The position numbers and the translations under genes were made by a program. Positions 57,212-64,000 of a stretch of 64,000 bases of DNA are shown here, piece after piece. Each line of letters opens with the position of its first letter. Positions within the stretch are counted from its first letter, which is position 1. The DNA is taken from contig CAWHEI010000003.1 in NCBI GenBank assembly GCA_963828415.1, positions 310,001 through 374,000 on the forward strand. Direction: 5' to 3'. Under the pieces are notes generated by a model that saw only the letters and a program-made list of their open reading frames with translations, searched no databases and had not been told where the DNA came from. Source of the stretch: Sva-07 sp963828415. GTDB taxonomy: Bacteria > Actinomycetota > Acidimicrobiia > Acidimicrobiales > Ilumatobacteraceae.

Positions 57212-58864
57212 TCAGGGGCACGCGGTGGCGTCGGGAATCAAGACGAAGTCGGGGCCGCCCTGCCAGAAGCCCGGCACCGGCTGGATGATGGGACCAACGA
57301 GCTGGGTGGTCCCCTCGTCGGCGTCGACGCCCCGCGATTCGGTGTCCATACCAGTCAGTGTGTACCCACCCGACCACGTCATCGATCCACGACCGAGGTC
57401 CGCGCTGCCGTCGTACGTGCCGCCGCCGGTCCCCGACGGTGTGAAGGTGAGCGTGCCGTTGATCTCCCCGACGACCGACAAGGTGAACGGCGCGTCGAGC
57501 GCACACACCGACCCTTGGAGCCGCAGCACGCCCGCCGGCGAATCCACCCGGTACTCGTCACCGACCTTGATCGTCAGGTTCGTGGTCCCGATGCCGCGTC
57601 GGGATCGTGACACGAGCGCGATGGTGCCGGTGTCGCCGCCCTTGTCGCCGGCGGTGTAGTTGATCGTCTCGGGAGTCGTCGGCAGTGATGCGGGATCGAT
57701 CGAACCCGGACCCGTGAGGGTGGCTTCCACACGCTTGTCGAGTTCCGCCCCTTCGACGACGTGGCGCGTCTTCACGTCGATCGGAACCACCTGCTTCGCC
57801 CCGACCGTGCCCGGAGCTTCGGCGACCACTGCGACGCATCCGTTGTTCTGGATCGACGAGCGGCGACTCGCCAACGCCATGAGGACCAGTTTCGTCGCGG
57901 CATCCTGACCGTTGTCGACCATGTCGTAATCAGACTGCTGTGCCCCGGAGGTCACCTCCTGGGAGGCCCGATTGATCACCACATCCGGTTTGGTCGTCGT
58001 GGACTCGCCGCCACCGAACACGTTGCTGAACTGAACACCGTACGTGACATCGACGAAGGCGGTCCTGCCGTCGGCCCCCGTGCGATCGGACTGCACGTTC
58101 AACTCGATGTCGATCTGGGCCATCTCGCCGTTTTCGTCGAAGGTTGCGCTGGCGGTTGCCTTGAACGTGTGGCGCGATCGCTCGGTGCCGTTGCCGGTCA
58201 CCTCCATCTCTCCGCTGACCTCGAGATCGAGGAGTCCGAACTCGTCGGGGCAAAGCGGCCCGGCGACGGTGCCAGTGATGCGTTCGGTCACCGTTCGACC
58301 TTCGGCGTTGACGACCTTTGCCTCGAAGGACAGCTCAGTGCTCGTCGAGCCCGCCCCGTCACCACTCACCTTGCCGCCCATCGTCAGTGTTCCACCGGAC
58401 GTCTGGCTCGTCGCTGAGTCCAGGCTCGCCGAGAACGGCTGCTGGGCCTGCGAGGTCAGCCGGCTCACCAGGTCGATCAGGAGGCCAACGACGCTCATGC
58501 CGCCGCTGGTTGCAATCCCCTGGTCGGGTCGCCGAAATCCCTGCGGTCCGGTCGCCGCTGTCGCCTGGGCGAGGAGATCGGCTTCCACCTGCTCGGCTGC
58601 CTCGATCAGATCGGCGTCGATCTCGAAGCCACTGGACGCAAGCACCACGGCAGTCACCGACTCATCGGCGACGTCGGCGGGTGTCGGCAGCGGCCCGGGA
58701 TCGATCCTGAATTCGTCTTCGGTGGTGACGCTCGGGGCGGGCTCGTTGGGAGTGCTCACCACCGGCGAGCTGTCGCCGCCACCGCCACAGGCCGCAACCC
58801 CGATGAGCGACGCAACACAGAGCAGCCGTACTCGGTGCGGGCCCAGCGCCGCGGGGACGCCCAC
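57212..58864 (-). CDS. Large lipoprotein of the surface-protein operon
   Basis: 550 aa from the GTG at 58864, two bases after the in-frame-corrected stop of the preceding gene. Signal with lipobox GVAAC (Cys about residue 24), then GGGG and a Pro/Thr-rich tether. The body is beta-strand-rich with alternating polar residues (VSGEMEVTGNGTERSRHTFKATASATF, then a repeat of FTLSVVGEINGTLTFTPSG type). Several Cys pairs occur. No family recognised. In the uncorrected sequence its frame is fused with the preceding gene into a 751-codon ORF, which I regard as an artefact. Confidence 0.72.
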   Translation of the reverse strand: MGVPAALGPHRVRLLCVASLIGVAACGGGGDSSPVVSTPNEPAPSVTTEDEFRIDPGPLPTPADVADESVTAVVLASSGFEIDADLIEAAEQVEADLLAQATAATGPQGFRRPDQGIATSGGMSVVGLLIDLVSRLTSQAQQPFSASLDSATSQTSGGTLTMGGKVSGDGAGSTSTELSFEAKVVNAEGRTVTERITGTVAGPLCPDEFGLLDLEVSGEMEVTGNGTERSRHTFKATASATFDENGEMAQIDIELNVQSDRTGADGRTAFVDVTYGVQFSNVFGGGESTTTKPDVVINRASQEVTSGAQQSDYDMVDNGQDAATKLVLMALASRRSSIQNNGCVAVVAEAPGTVGAKQVVPIDVKTRHVVEGAELDKRVEATLTGPGSIDPASLPTTPETINYTAGDKGGDTGTIALVSRSRRGIGTTNLTIKVGDEYRVDSPAGVLRLQGSVCALDAPFTLSVVGEINGTLTFTPSGTGGGTYDGSADLGRGSMTWSGGYTLTGMDTESRGVDADEGTTQLVGPIIQPVPGFWQGGPDFVLIPDATACP

Positions 58865-58866
58865 GG

Positions 58867-59467
58867 TCAACGATCCCGACTCACGCTCAGTTTGATGCCG
58901 GACCTGCGCCAGGCGACGAACCCGACGACGAGAACAGCGGCCACGATCACACCGATGACGACGCCGATCGGGACGCCCGACGATGACGACTCCGGGGCCG
59001 AGGGCACCGTGAAGTACAGCTTGGTGGCAACGGCTGCACCCACTTGCGCACCCGACGATTCGGGTTCGCCCAGACACCAACTGGGCGGTGACCAGCGCCA
59101 GGTAGTCGCCGGCGTCGATTCCGTCGGGGACGGTGAAGGTCACCTGGATCTCCTGAGCGGTGCCGCCGTCGAGGTCGAAGGTGGCCGGCTCGAAGCTGAA
59201 CCAGGCCGGATCGATCGCGAGCTCCGGTTCCCCGTTCAACGGTTGGGCGAGCATCTGGTACGCGGCCGCCTCGGTCCCTGGGTTTCGGACGGTGACCGCA
59301 ACGGTGGTCGGCGTGTCAGCCTCGATCGGGGGCAGCCCGTTGATCTCACCCGGGTCGATCCCGACACCCGCCTGGGCGAACACCGATGTCGGCATCGTGA
59401 CGACGAGCACGAATAAGGCGATCGCGAACGCCCCCATCGTCCGACGAGGGGCGGCACCGACGGTCAC
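58867..59467 (-). pseudogene. Membrane-anchored Ig-like (DUF916/WxL-IP-like) protein, frameshifted
   Basis: GTG start at 59467 overlaps the stop of the upstream gene (GTGA). A signal peptide (AIALFVLVVTMPTSVFA) is followed by an Ig-like domain: GVGIDPGEINGLPPIEADTP, VAVTVRNPGTEAAAYQM, and VTFTVPDGIDAGDYLALVTAQL. The frame breaks at the CCC run 59069-59071. Removing one C restores GEPESSGAQVGAAVATKLYF, a TM helix (IGVVIGVIVAAVLVVGFVAW) and a basic tail SRDR, stop at 58867 (about 199 aa). The fold plan (Ig domain, TM helix, basic tail) is that of DUF916-type proteins of WxL loci. Either a consensus error or recent inactivation. Confidence 0.75.
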
Positions 59468-60426
59468 GAGCGGACCGTCGCCACGAACGTCACCGCGAAC
59501 TGGAACCCGGTGCCCGACACCGACGCACCGGCGGCGGGGCCGATCAGGTAGTGCTCGAGCGTGGCGACACCGGTTCCTCCCTGCAGTGTCGTCACCCCAG
59601 CGGGTGTGGTGGTGAGAATCTGGTCCGGACCGACGGGCCGGGTTGCGGTGGCGCCGCGTGCAGCCACGGCGTAGCTGAACTGGCTGATCGACGGCGTCGC
59701 AGTACCCGCCGGTTCCAGCGACACCGCAGTCGGGCCGGCACCGCCACCGAGCGCTGGGCTGACACCACCGGCCACCACCTGATCACTCGGAGAGCACGAC
59801 GACAAGGTGGTGGTGCGTCCGCCGGTCGGCGCGGCCCACGCCGTCGATCCGGTCGGGACCTCGCCGAACTCGATCGTCGAGTTGTCGACGAGAATGCACG
59901 GCCCGGTCTGCGCCGACACCGGCGTGAACGTCCCGTCGAAGGACCCTTGGGCCGTCGCGACGACCTCGATGGTGAGCGTGGCGTTCACCCGCGGGTTGAT
60001 CGGACACTGGGGCAGTTCGTCGATGTTGGCCAGCGAGTACGGGAACGTGGTCGTTCCCACGAATCCGGGGGCGGGCACGAACGTGTACGACCCGTCGAGC
60101 TGCAGTGTCAGCGTTCCCTGGCCGGCGTTGGTGACGATGCGTGGAGCCAGACTCCGGAACTCCAGCGTGTCGCCGCCCCCGGCGCCAGGCGCGCCTGGGC
60201 ACGTCGTGTATGACGGTGCACCCGGTTCGGAAGCGAGCACCTGGTCGTTGGCGAGGACACCTGGTGCTGCGACGCTCAAGGTGGTGTCCTGGAGCGCGAC
60301 GGCGGTGTCGTCGACCGCCTGTACCGGTCCGATCCCCTGGCCGACAGCGAGACCCGCAGGGACCGCCAGACACACGAGGCTGGCGGCGACGACAGCAGCG
60401 ACGGTTCGGTTTCGATGGGTGCTCAT
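59464..60426 (-). CDS. Exported protein: tandem-95/cadherin-like domain plus P-G-P-C-type domain
   Basis: 320 aa. Signal peptide to about residue 30 (VGQG). Residues about 38-155 carry AVDDTAVALQDTTLSVAAPG and VLANDQ, a typical 'tandem-95'/cadherin-like opening, ending in LTIEVVATAQG. Residues about 160-320 are the domain shared with the other operon proteins: FTPVSAQTGPCILVDNSTIEFGEV, second Cys in LSSCSP, ISQFSYAV, and a late FAVTFVATV strand. Coupled by ATGA/GTGA overlaps to both neighbours. Positions 60191-60216 look like a MITE end within the gene. Confidence 0.74.
   Translation of the reverse strand: MSTHRNRTVAAVVAASLVCLAVPAGLAVGQGIGPVQAVDDTAVALQDTTLSVAAPGVLANDQVLASEPGAPSYTTCPGAPGAGGGDTLEFRSLAPRIVTNAGQGTLTLQLDGSYTFVPAPGFVGTTTFPYSLANIDELPQCPINPRVNATLTIEVVATAQGSFDGTFTPVSAQTGPCILVDNSTIEFGEVPTGSTAWAAPTGGRTTTLSSCSPSDQVVAGGVSPALGGGAGPTAVSLEPAGTATPSISQFSYAVAARGATATRPVGPDQILTTTPAGVTTLQGGTGVATLEHYLIGPAAGASVSGTGFQFAVTFVATVRS
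60191..60216. repeat. MITE-end-like sequence inside a coding region
   Basis: GCGCCTGGGCACGTCGTGTA followed by TGACGG. This matches the right end of the element at 19095-19331 in about 23 of 26 positions. It lies in frame inside the exported-protein gene, where it codes part of PSYTTCPGAPG. Confidence 0.5.
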
Positions 60427-61565
60427 GGTCGGGTGAACCTCGCTGTCTGGGTGATGGAGACGCCGCCGGGGAGGCGGAATTCGACGCTGATGGTGTTGCC
60501 GCCGCGGCGCAGGCCGGTGAGCGGGAACGGCCGGGCGGTTCCGTTGCGGGCGGTGCCGCCGAGGTCGTAGGGCACCACGTTCTCGACTTTGATCAGGCGG
60601 CCGTCGCGCCTGAAGTACACCGATGCGTCGGCGATCGGCGTGGTCGGGCCGACGAAGATGTACACCTGGCGGCCAGTGAGGGTCGCTCCGGCGAGTGGTT
60701 GTGCGCCGCTGCGGTCGGGCAACGTCGAGAACTGGATCGTCTTGGCAGCGGTGCCGTTCGACACGACGAAGCGGGCGAGGAACGATCGGGTCGACCCGTC
60801 GCGGAACGTGACGATCGCGCGGACCCGGTGCGTTCCGTCGACGAGCAGTGTCGTGTCGAACCCACGGGCGTTCGCGCCGCGGTTGCCCGCGAGGTCGAAC
60901 GGTGCTGCGCCGTCGGTGCGCAGGACCTGGCCGTCGAGGCGGAACTCGACTCGACGGATGCCGCGTCGGCCGCTGACGGCCGGGCTCGTCGGGTCGACGA
61001 TCACGTGGACGACGCCGCTGACGATTCGACCGTCGAGCGGGCCCGGTGCACTGCGATCGGGTGACGTCGACACCCGGATCGGCAGATCATCGATCTCGGG
61101 GTCGCGTCGGCAGCCCGGTCCGGCGGCGACGTCGACCTGCCCGGACGCCGGCGCCGCGGCCAGGCTCGTCGCCCCGTCGAGTGCGGTGGCACTCACCGTG
61201 AACGGGGTCGGTCCCCCCGTGCAGAACCAGGCGGGCACGAGCACGTCGCGCGTCTGTCCGGGGGCGATGGTGGCGGTGACCGAGCCAGCGCTGATGACCC
61301 CAACGGTGTCGACGTTCACCGACGTGACCGGTCGAGGCAGGTCGTTGCGCACCCGGACCGTGATCGTGGTGAGCGAACCCGCCCTGGGCGGTGTCGGCGG
61401 TGCCACCACCTCGGTGATCACGAGCGCAGCGACGGTGACGCTGCCGTCGACCGACCCGCCTGAACCCTCGGCGAACGCAATGGTGTCCGCCGAGACGACA
61501 GCGGCGACGAGCGCGAGCGCCACGAGCGCTGTTCGGCGCCGCCGGGTGATGTGCGAACGATTCAT
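60423..61565 (-). CDS. Exported protein with CARDB-like domain and two Ig-like repeats
   Basis: 380 aa from the ATG at 61565. Signal peptide to about residue 32. VVAPPTPPRAGSLTTITVRV then RNDLPRPVTSVNV looks like a CARDB-type adhesion fold. Two C-terminal repeats of about 95 residues follow, each starting with a PDRS..PL.G segment and containing RRVEFRLDGQVLRTDGAAPF or ASVYFRRDGRLIKVENVVPY; these are bacterial Ig-like. It lacks the P-G-P-C domain. ATGA overlaps at both ends place it firmly in the operon. Confidence 0.72.
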   Translation of the reverse strand: MNRSHITRRRRTALVALALVAAVVSADTIAFAEGSGGSVDGSVTVAALVITEVVAPPTPPRAGSLTTITVRVRNDLPRPVTSVNVDTVGVISAGSVTATIAPGQTRDVLVPAWFCTGGPTPFTVSATALDGATSLAAAPASGQVDVAAGPGCRRDPEIDDLPIRVSTSPDRSAPGPLDGRIVSGVVHVIVDPTSPAVSGRRGIRRVEFRLDGQVLRTDGAAPFDLAGNRGANARGFDTTLLVDGTHRVRAIVTFRDGSTRSFLARFVVSNGTAAKTIQFSTLPDRSGAQPLAGATLTGRQVYIFVGPTTPIADASVYFRRDGRLIKVENVVPYDLGGTARNGTARPFPLTGLRRGGNTISVEFRLPGGVSITQTARFTRP

Positions 61566-62119
61566 CGCAGCACCGCCAGGATCGTGACAGTCATCCGGAC
61601 GACCTCGCCGCCGCCGGTCGAACCGGGCGCCGGGAGTCGGAGTTGGTGAGTGACGTTGCCGGGTGGGCCGATCATGCGGGGCGTCGACGTGAGCGACACG
61701 CCTGCGAGGAGGTAGGCGAACTGGTTGGTCGGAGTGGTACACGTCGATGCCGGCGTGGTGCCGCAGTCGAACGGGGTCCACCGCAGCGTGCCGGCAGCTG
61801 TGGCGTTCGAAACCGACGCCATCACGTCCTGCACCCGGCCGGGAGGGCCACATGATGCGACGGTCGTTGGTGCGTTGCCGGCACCGAATCCTCCACCGAA
61901 CGCCAGCACGCCGAAGTCGACGGTGAGTGGACCGCCGATGATGATGCAGGGTCCGGGCGGCGACTTCGGCGTGAACGTGGCGTTGACCTCACCGGTCGGC
62001 GTGGGTGGCGGCGCAGTCGGTTCGGCCTCGACTGCTCCACCTGCGGGCGCGATCGTGCCGGCCGTCACCACGCAGGTGACGGCAACGACGATCGCACGGC
62101 GCAGACGGATGGCAGTCAT
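61562..62119 (-). CDS. Small exported P-G-P-C-domain protein
   Basis: 185 aa. Signal peptide (RAIVVAVTCVVTAGTIAPAGG) then almost only the shared domain: ATFTPKSPPGPCIIIGGPLT, VDFGVLAFGGGFG, Cys in VASCGPPGR, NQFAYLLAGV and a terminal VRMTVTILAV strand. An extra Cys pair (FDCG, STCT) is present. No known family. Its stop overlaps the start of the next gene (ATGA). Confidence 0.74.
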   Translation of the reverse strand: MTAIRLRRAIVVAVTCVVTAGTIAPAGGAVEAEPTAPPPTPTGEVNATFTPKSPPGPCIIIGGPLTVDFGVLAFGGGFGAGNAPTTVASCGPPGRVQDVMASVSNATAAGTLRWTPFDCGTTPASTCTTPTNQFAYLLAGVSLTSTPRMIGPPGNVTHQLRLPAPGSTGGGEVVRMTVTILAVLR

Positions 62120-62122
62120 GGT

Positions 62123-62875
62123 TCAGGCCACCGCCGCCAGGAGGGTGATCGTGGCGCTGAACTGCGAGTTGAGCCCGCTGGTCGATCCGGCACCGATGGT
62201 CAGGGTGTGGTCGAACGTTCTCGTGAAGCTGTTCGGAAGCTGTTGGACGAACACCGAGCTGTCGTTGTCCAGTACCCGGTCAACGTTGTCGCCTGAGTTC
62301 TGGAGGCGGTATCGGAACTGATTGGGCGTGGGGATGGTCTGCACCGGTTCCCACACGACCGCACCCGCACCCGTCCCCGACGTCGCCTGGGTGATCGAAC
62401 CGTAGATGTCGACGTCCAGCCCCGACGAGCAGTTGCTCAGCGCCGTCGCGGTGGCTGCCGTCGAGGTGGCACCGACGGTCACGTCACCGAACGCAACCGT
62501 CGCACCCGACACGATCACGATGCACGGCCCCGGCGCCGGGCGCGGGGTGAAGGTCGCACCAACGTCGGCGCTCGGTCCGACGACGACGACATCGACGCAC
62601 GTCCCTCCAGCGAGGCAGACGCGAGCCGGGCCCACGAAGGTCGCCGACGCGGTGAACGTGGCATTGCCGACCCACGTGGGATTCGACACCGTGCCCGCCT
62701 GGGGCGGCGAGACGGTGAACGGATCGGTGTTGGACGTACTACCGACCACGATCGTCTCCCCCTGACGGACCGGCGTCGCCGTCTGTGCAGACACGTTCGT
62801 GGGGACGACGGCGATCCCGGCGACGGTCAGTGCGGTCGCCGCCAGTGTCGCAACCAAGTGGCGTCGGATGTTCAT
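62123..62875 (-). CDS. Exported P-G-P-C-domain protein
   Basis: 250 aa. Signal peptide (LVATLAATALTVAGIAVVP... SAQ). A short N-terminal beta domain (QTATPVRQGETIVVGSTSNT, CLAGGTCVDVVVVG) precedes the shared domain: ATFTPRPAPGPCIVIVSGAT, VAFGDVTVG, Cys in LSNCSSG, NQFRYRLQN, and FSATITLLAAV at the end. AAGGAG lies about 6 nt before the ATG. Closest in the operon to the next protein (62929-63750). Confidence 0.76.
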   Translation of the reverse strand: MNIRRHLVATLAATALTVAGIAVVPTNVSAQTATPVRQGETIVVGSTSNTDPFTVSPPQAGTVSNPTWVGNATFTASATFVGPARVCLAGGTCVDVVVVGPSADVGATFTPRPAPGPCIVIVSGATVAFGDVTVGATSTAATATALSNCSSGLDVDIYGSITQATSGTGAGAVVWEPVQTIPTPNQFRYRLQNSGDNVDRVLDNDSSVFVQQLPNSFTRTFDHTLTIGAGSTSGLNSQFSATITLLAAVA

Positions 62876-62928
62876 GGCGGTCTCCTTGATCTCAGAGTGC
62901 AGAACGAGAGGGTCGGTCGGGCGGTGGG

Positions 62929-63750
62929 TCAGTTGGCGACGGCGGTGAAGACGACGTCGAAGGTGAACAGGCTTCCCACGAACGTCGGTGCGAGCGTGGC
63001 GGGCATCTTCACGGCGAGTTGGGGGGCGGCGCCGGCGTCACCGGCGCGCGCGTCGAGCCACACCGTGGGGGTCGACCGGACGATGAGCGGCGCATCGAGG
63101 ATCGCCACCGAGTAGGTCCCTTCACCAGGAGCGCACGTCGCGACCTGCGTGCACGAGTCGACGGCAAGGTTGATCAGCCCGTTCTGTGCATTCGTCGCCT
63201 GGACGAGGATGTCCTGTGCCACCGACTGTGGAGCGCAGCCGAACACGTTGGGCGGCGCCGGCGTGTCCTTGTAACCCCCACCGACCGTCACGTCGCCGAA
63301 GGGAACGATGGGATTCGCAGTGATCACCAGACATGGCCCAGGTGCGGCAACCGGTACGAACGACCCGCTCGCGTTGGCACTGGTCCCCTCGACCTGGATG
63401 GTCGTGAAGGTGCCGTTACCGAGTTGCGCACTGTCGTATCTCACGGTCGCGACCCCGCTGAACGACGCCGATGCCGTGAACTCGATGGCGGCCGACAGCG
63501 GGACACCGGGAAGCGCCGGGATGACGGTGGCGGTCCCGGCGCCGGCGGGTTCGACCGTGACGTTGGTGGCGTCGCCGGAGTAGAACCTCACCGACTCGCC
63601 CTGCTTGACCGTGAGGTCGGCAGCGAGCGCCGTGGAAGCCCCGCCGATCATGGCCACCACGACGACGATGCATGCCACGATGCCGACGAGACGGCGCTGC
63701 GGTCGCATCTCGTTCGTAGGTCGAGGGTTGCGGTGAAGGTGGGCAGTCAT
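62929..63750 (-). CDS. Exported P-G-P-C-domain protein
   Basis: 273 aa from the ATG at 63750, which has GGAG 8 nt upstream; the in-frame ATG at 63780 overlaps the previous stop but has no such site. Signal peptide (IVACIVVVVAMIGGASTALA). A short Ig-like stretch (DLTVKQGESVRFYSGDATNV) precedes the shared domain: GSFVPVAAPGPCLVITANPI, VPFGDVTVGGG, Cys in VFGCAPQS, and FTFDVVFTAVAN at the end. Confidence 0.76.
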   Translation of the reverse strand: MTAHLHRNPRPTNEMRPQRRLVGIVACIVVVVAMIGGASTALAADLTVKQGESVRFYSGDATNVTVEPAGAGTATVIPALPGVPLSAAIEFTASASFSGVATVRYDSAQLGNGTFTTIQVEGTSANASGSFVPVAAPGPCLVITANPIVPFGDVTVGGGYKDTPAPPNVFGCAPQSVAQDILVQATNAQNGLINLAVDSCTQVATCAPGEGTYSVAILDAPLIVRSTPTVWLDARAGDAGAAPQLAVKMPATLAPTFVGSLFTFDVVFTAVAN

Positions 63751-63776
63751 GAGGTGCTCCTTGTTCGTGAACTCGG

Positions 63777-64000
63777 TCATGGGGTGAGTGCGGTGTAGGT
63801 GAAGGTGGACGTGAAACGGGTGCCGAGGCCGGGCCCGGTGGGGCCGAGGGCGATGCGGTGATCGTCGGTACGCGACGCACCTGGTGCCAGCACGGCTCCA
63901 ACGGTCGTCTGGGTGCGCCCGACGGGGATCGGTGACGGCCCACCGGGCGGGGTGACGCTCCAGGTGAACTGATCGGCGGCCGGCACCGTCGATGTGCTGG
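63777..64000 (-). CDS. Exported P-G-P-C-type protein, C-terminal fragment
   Basis: The open frame enters from the right edge and ends at 63777. The visible end reads AADQFTWSVTPPGGPSP and ends RFTSTFTYTALTP. This matches the QF-x-Y strand and the terminal beta strand of the shared domain, so it is probably a further operon paralogue. Its stop overlaps a possible start of the next gene (ATGA at 63777-63780). Confidence 0.58.
   Translation of the reverse strand, partial: STSTVPAADQFTWSVTPPGGPSPIPVGRTQTTVGAVLAPGASRTDDHRIALGPTGPGLGTRFTSTFTYTALTP

Noticed and set aside
57212..59467. A single 751-codon protein on the minus strand
   Set aside because: The middle (Arg-rich, RIVGCASGCSRCHQ to about QTERESGSL) is out of the natural frame. 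Correcting one base gives two well-formed genes with a TM-tail ending and a lipobox start.
1..64000. tRNA, rRNA, riboswitch or prophage
   Set aside because: No cloverleaf, rRNA or known riboswitch core was recognised by eye, and no phage structural or integrase gene is present. A covariance-model search could still find a small RNA.

Overview
The window is high-GC, densely coded DNA from an actinobacterium. Two F420-type luciferase-like monooxygenases, an EthA-like Baeyer-Villiger monooxygenase, a DUF4235 protein, GTG starts and many apparently leaderless promoters suggest the class Acidimicrobiia (Ilumatobacter-like). That placement is inference from gene content, not a database result. No tRNA, rRNA, CRISPR array, prophage or transposase gene was recognised.

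Layout. 1-4.5 kb: a 2OG-oxygenase start cut by the window edge, a PLP-dependent desulfhydrase/deaminase, uracil-DNA glycosylase, a YihY/BrkB membrane protein, a seven-unit 61-bp repeat array and a hydrolase-OsmC fusion. 4.6-13.3 kb: a cation/proton antiporter, an acetyltransferase, and an aldehyde dehydrogenase divergent from a complete polyamine ABC transporter (potADBC). 13.3-24 kb: dinB with a LexA box touching its start codon, an F420 oxidoreductase, a frameshifted dimethylformamidase-like gene, an acyl-ACP thioesterase, an S51 peptidase, a cupin, a sulfatase, and an acyl-reductase-like fusion coupled to an SDR. 24-35 kb: a multicopper oxidase, SMP-30, YceI, VOC, aroQ, an EAL-HDOD signalling protein and small membrane proteins. 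34-46 kb: lipid-type oxidoreductases (fatty acid hydroxylase, PF10118 protein with its LysR regulator, SDR, EthA), CorA, a split cNMP-binding/thioredoxin-reductase-like pair, fasciclin and MtnN. 46.5-50.4 kb: a YgaP-like gene with a CsoR-type operator, divergent from an Fe3+ ABC transporter with an iron box. 50.4-57.2 kb: an SDR, a beta-oxidation fusion enzyme and a four-gene two-component cluster. 57.2-64 kb: one long minus-strand operon of exported proteins.

The most novel-looking locus is that last operon. At least four exported proteins share a domain with a P-G-P-C motif and a second conserved Cys. They are coupled by ATGA/GTGA overlaps to a two-repeat Ig-like protein, a membrane-anchored Ig protein and a large lipoprotein. 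The layout recalls WxL/DUF916 surface loci but is not recognisably the same.

The intergenic DNA holds several families of palindromic repeats: a 61-bp minisatellite, two copies of a MITE-like element containing it, GTG-YCTKG-CAC palindromes that contain stop codons, paired GGGTCAGACCC elements, and two hairpin families. One element provides the last codons and stop of an SDR gene. Many genes carry a TANNNT box exactly 6-7 nt before the start codon, so leaderless initiation looks common. Three genes carry single-base reading-frame breaks, which are either real decay or consensus errors.
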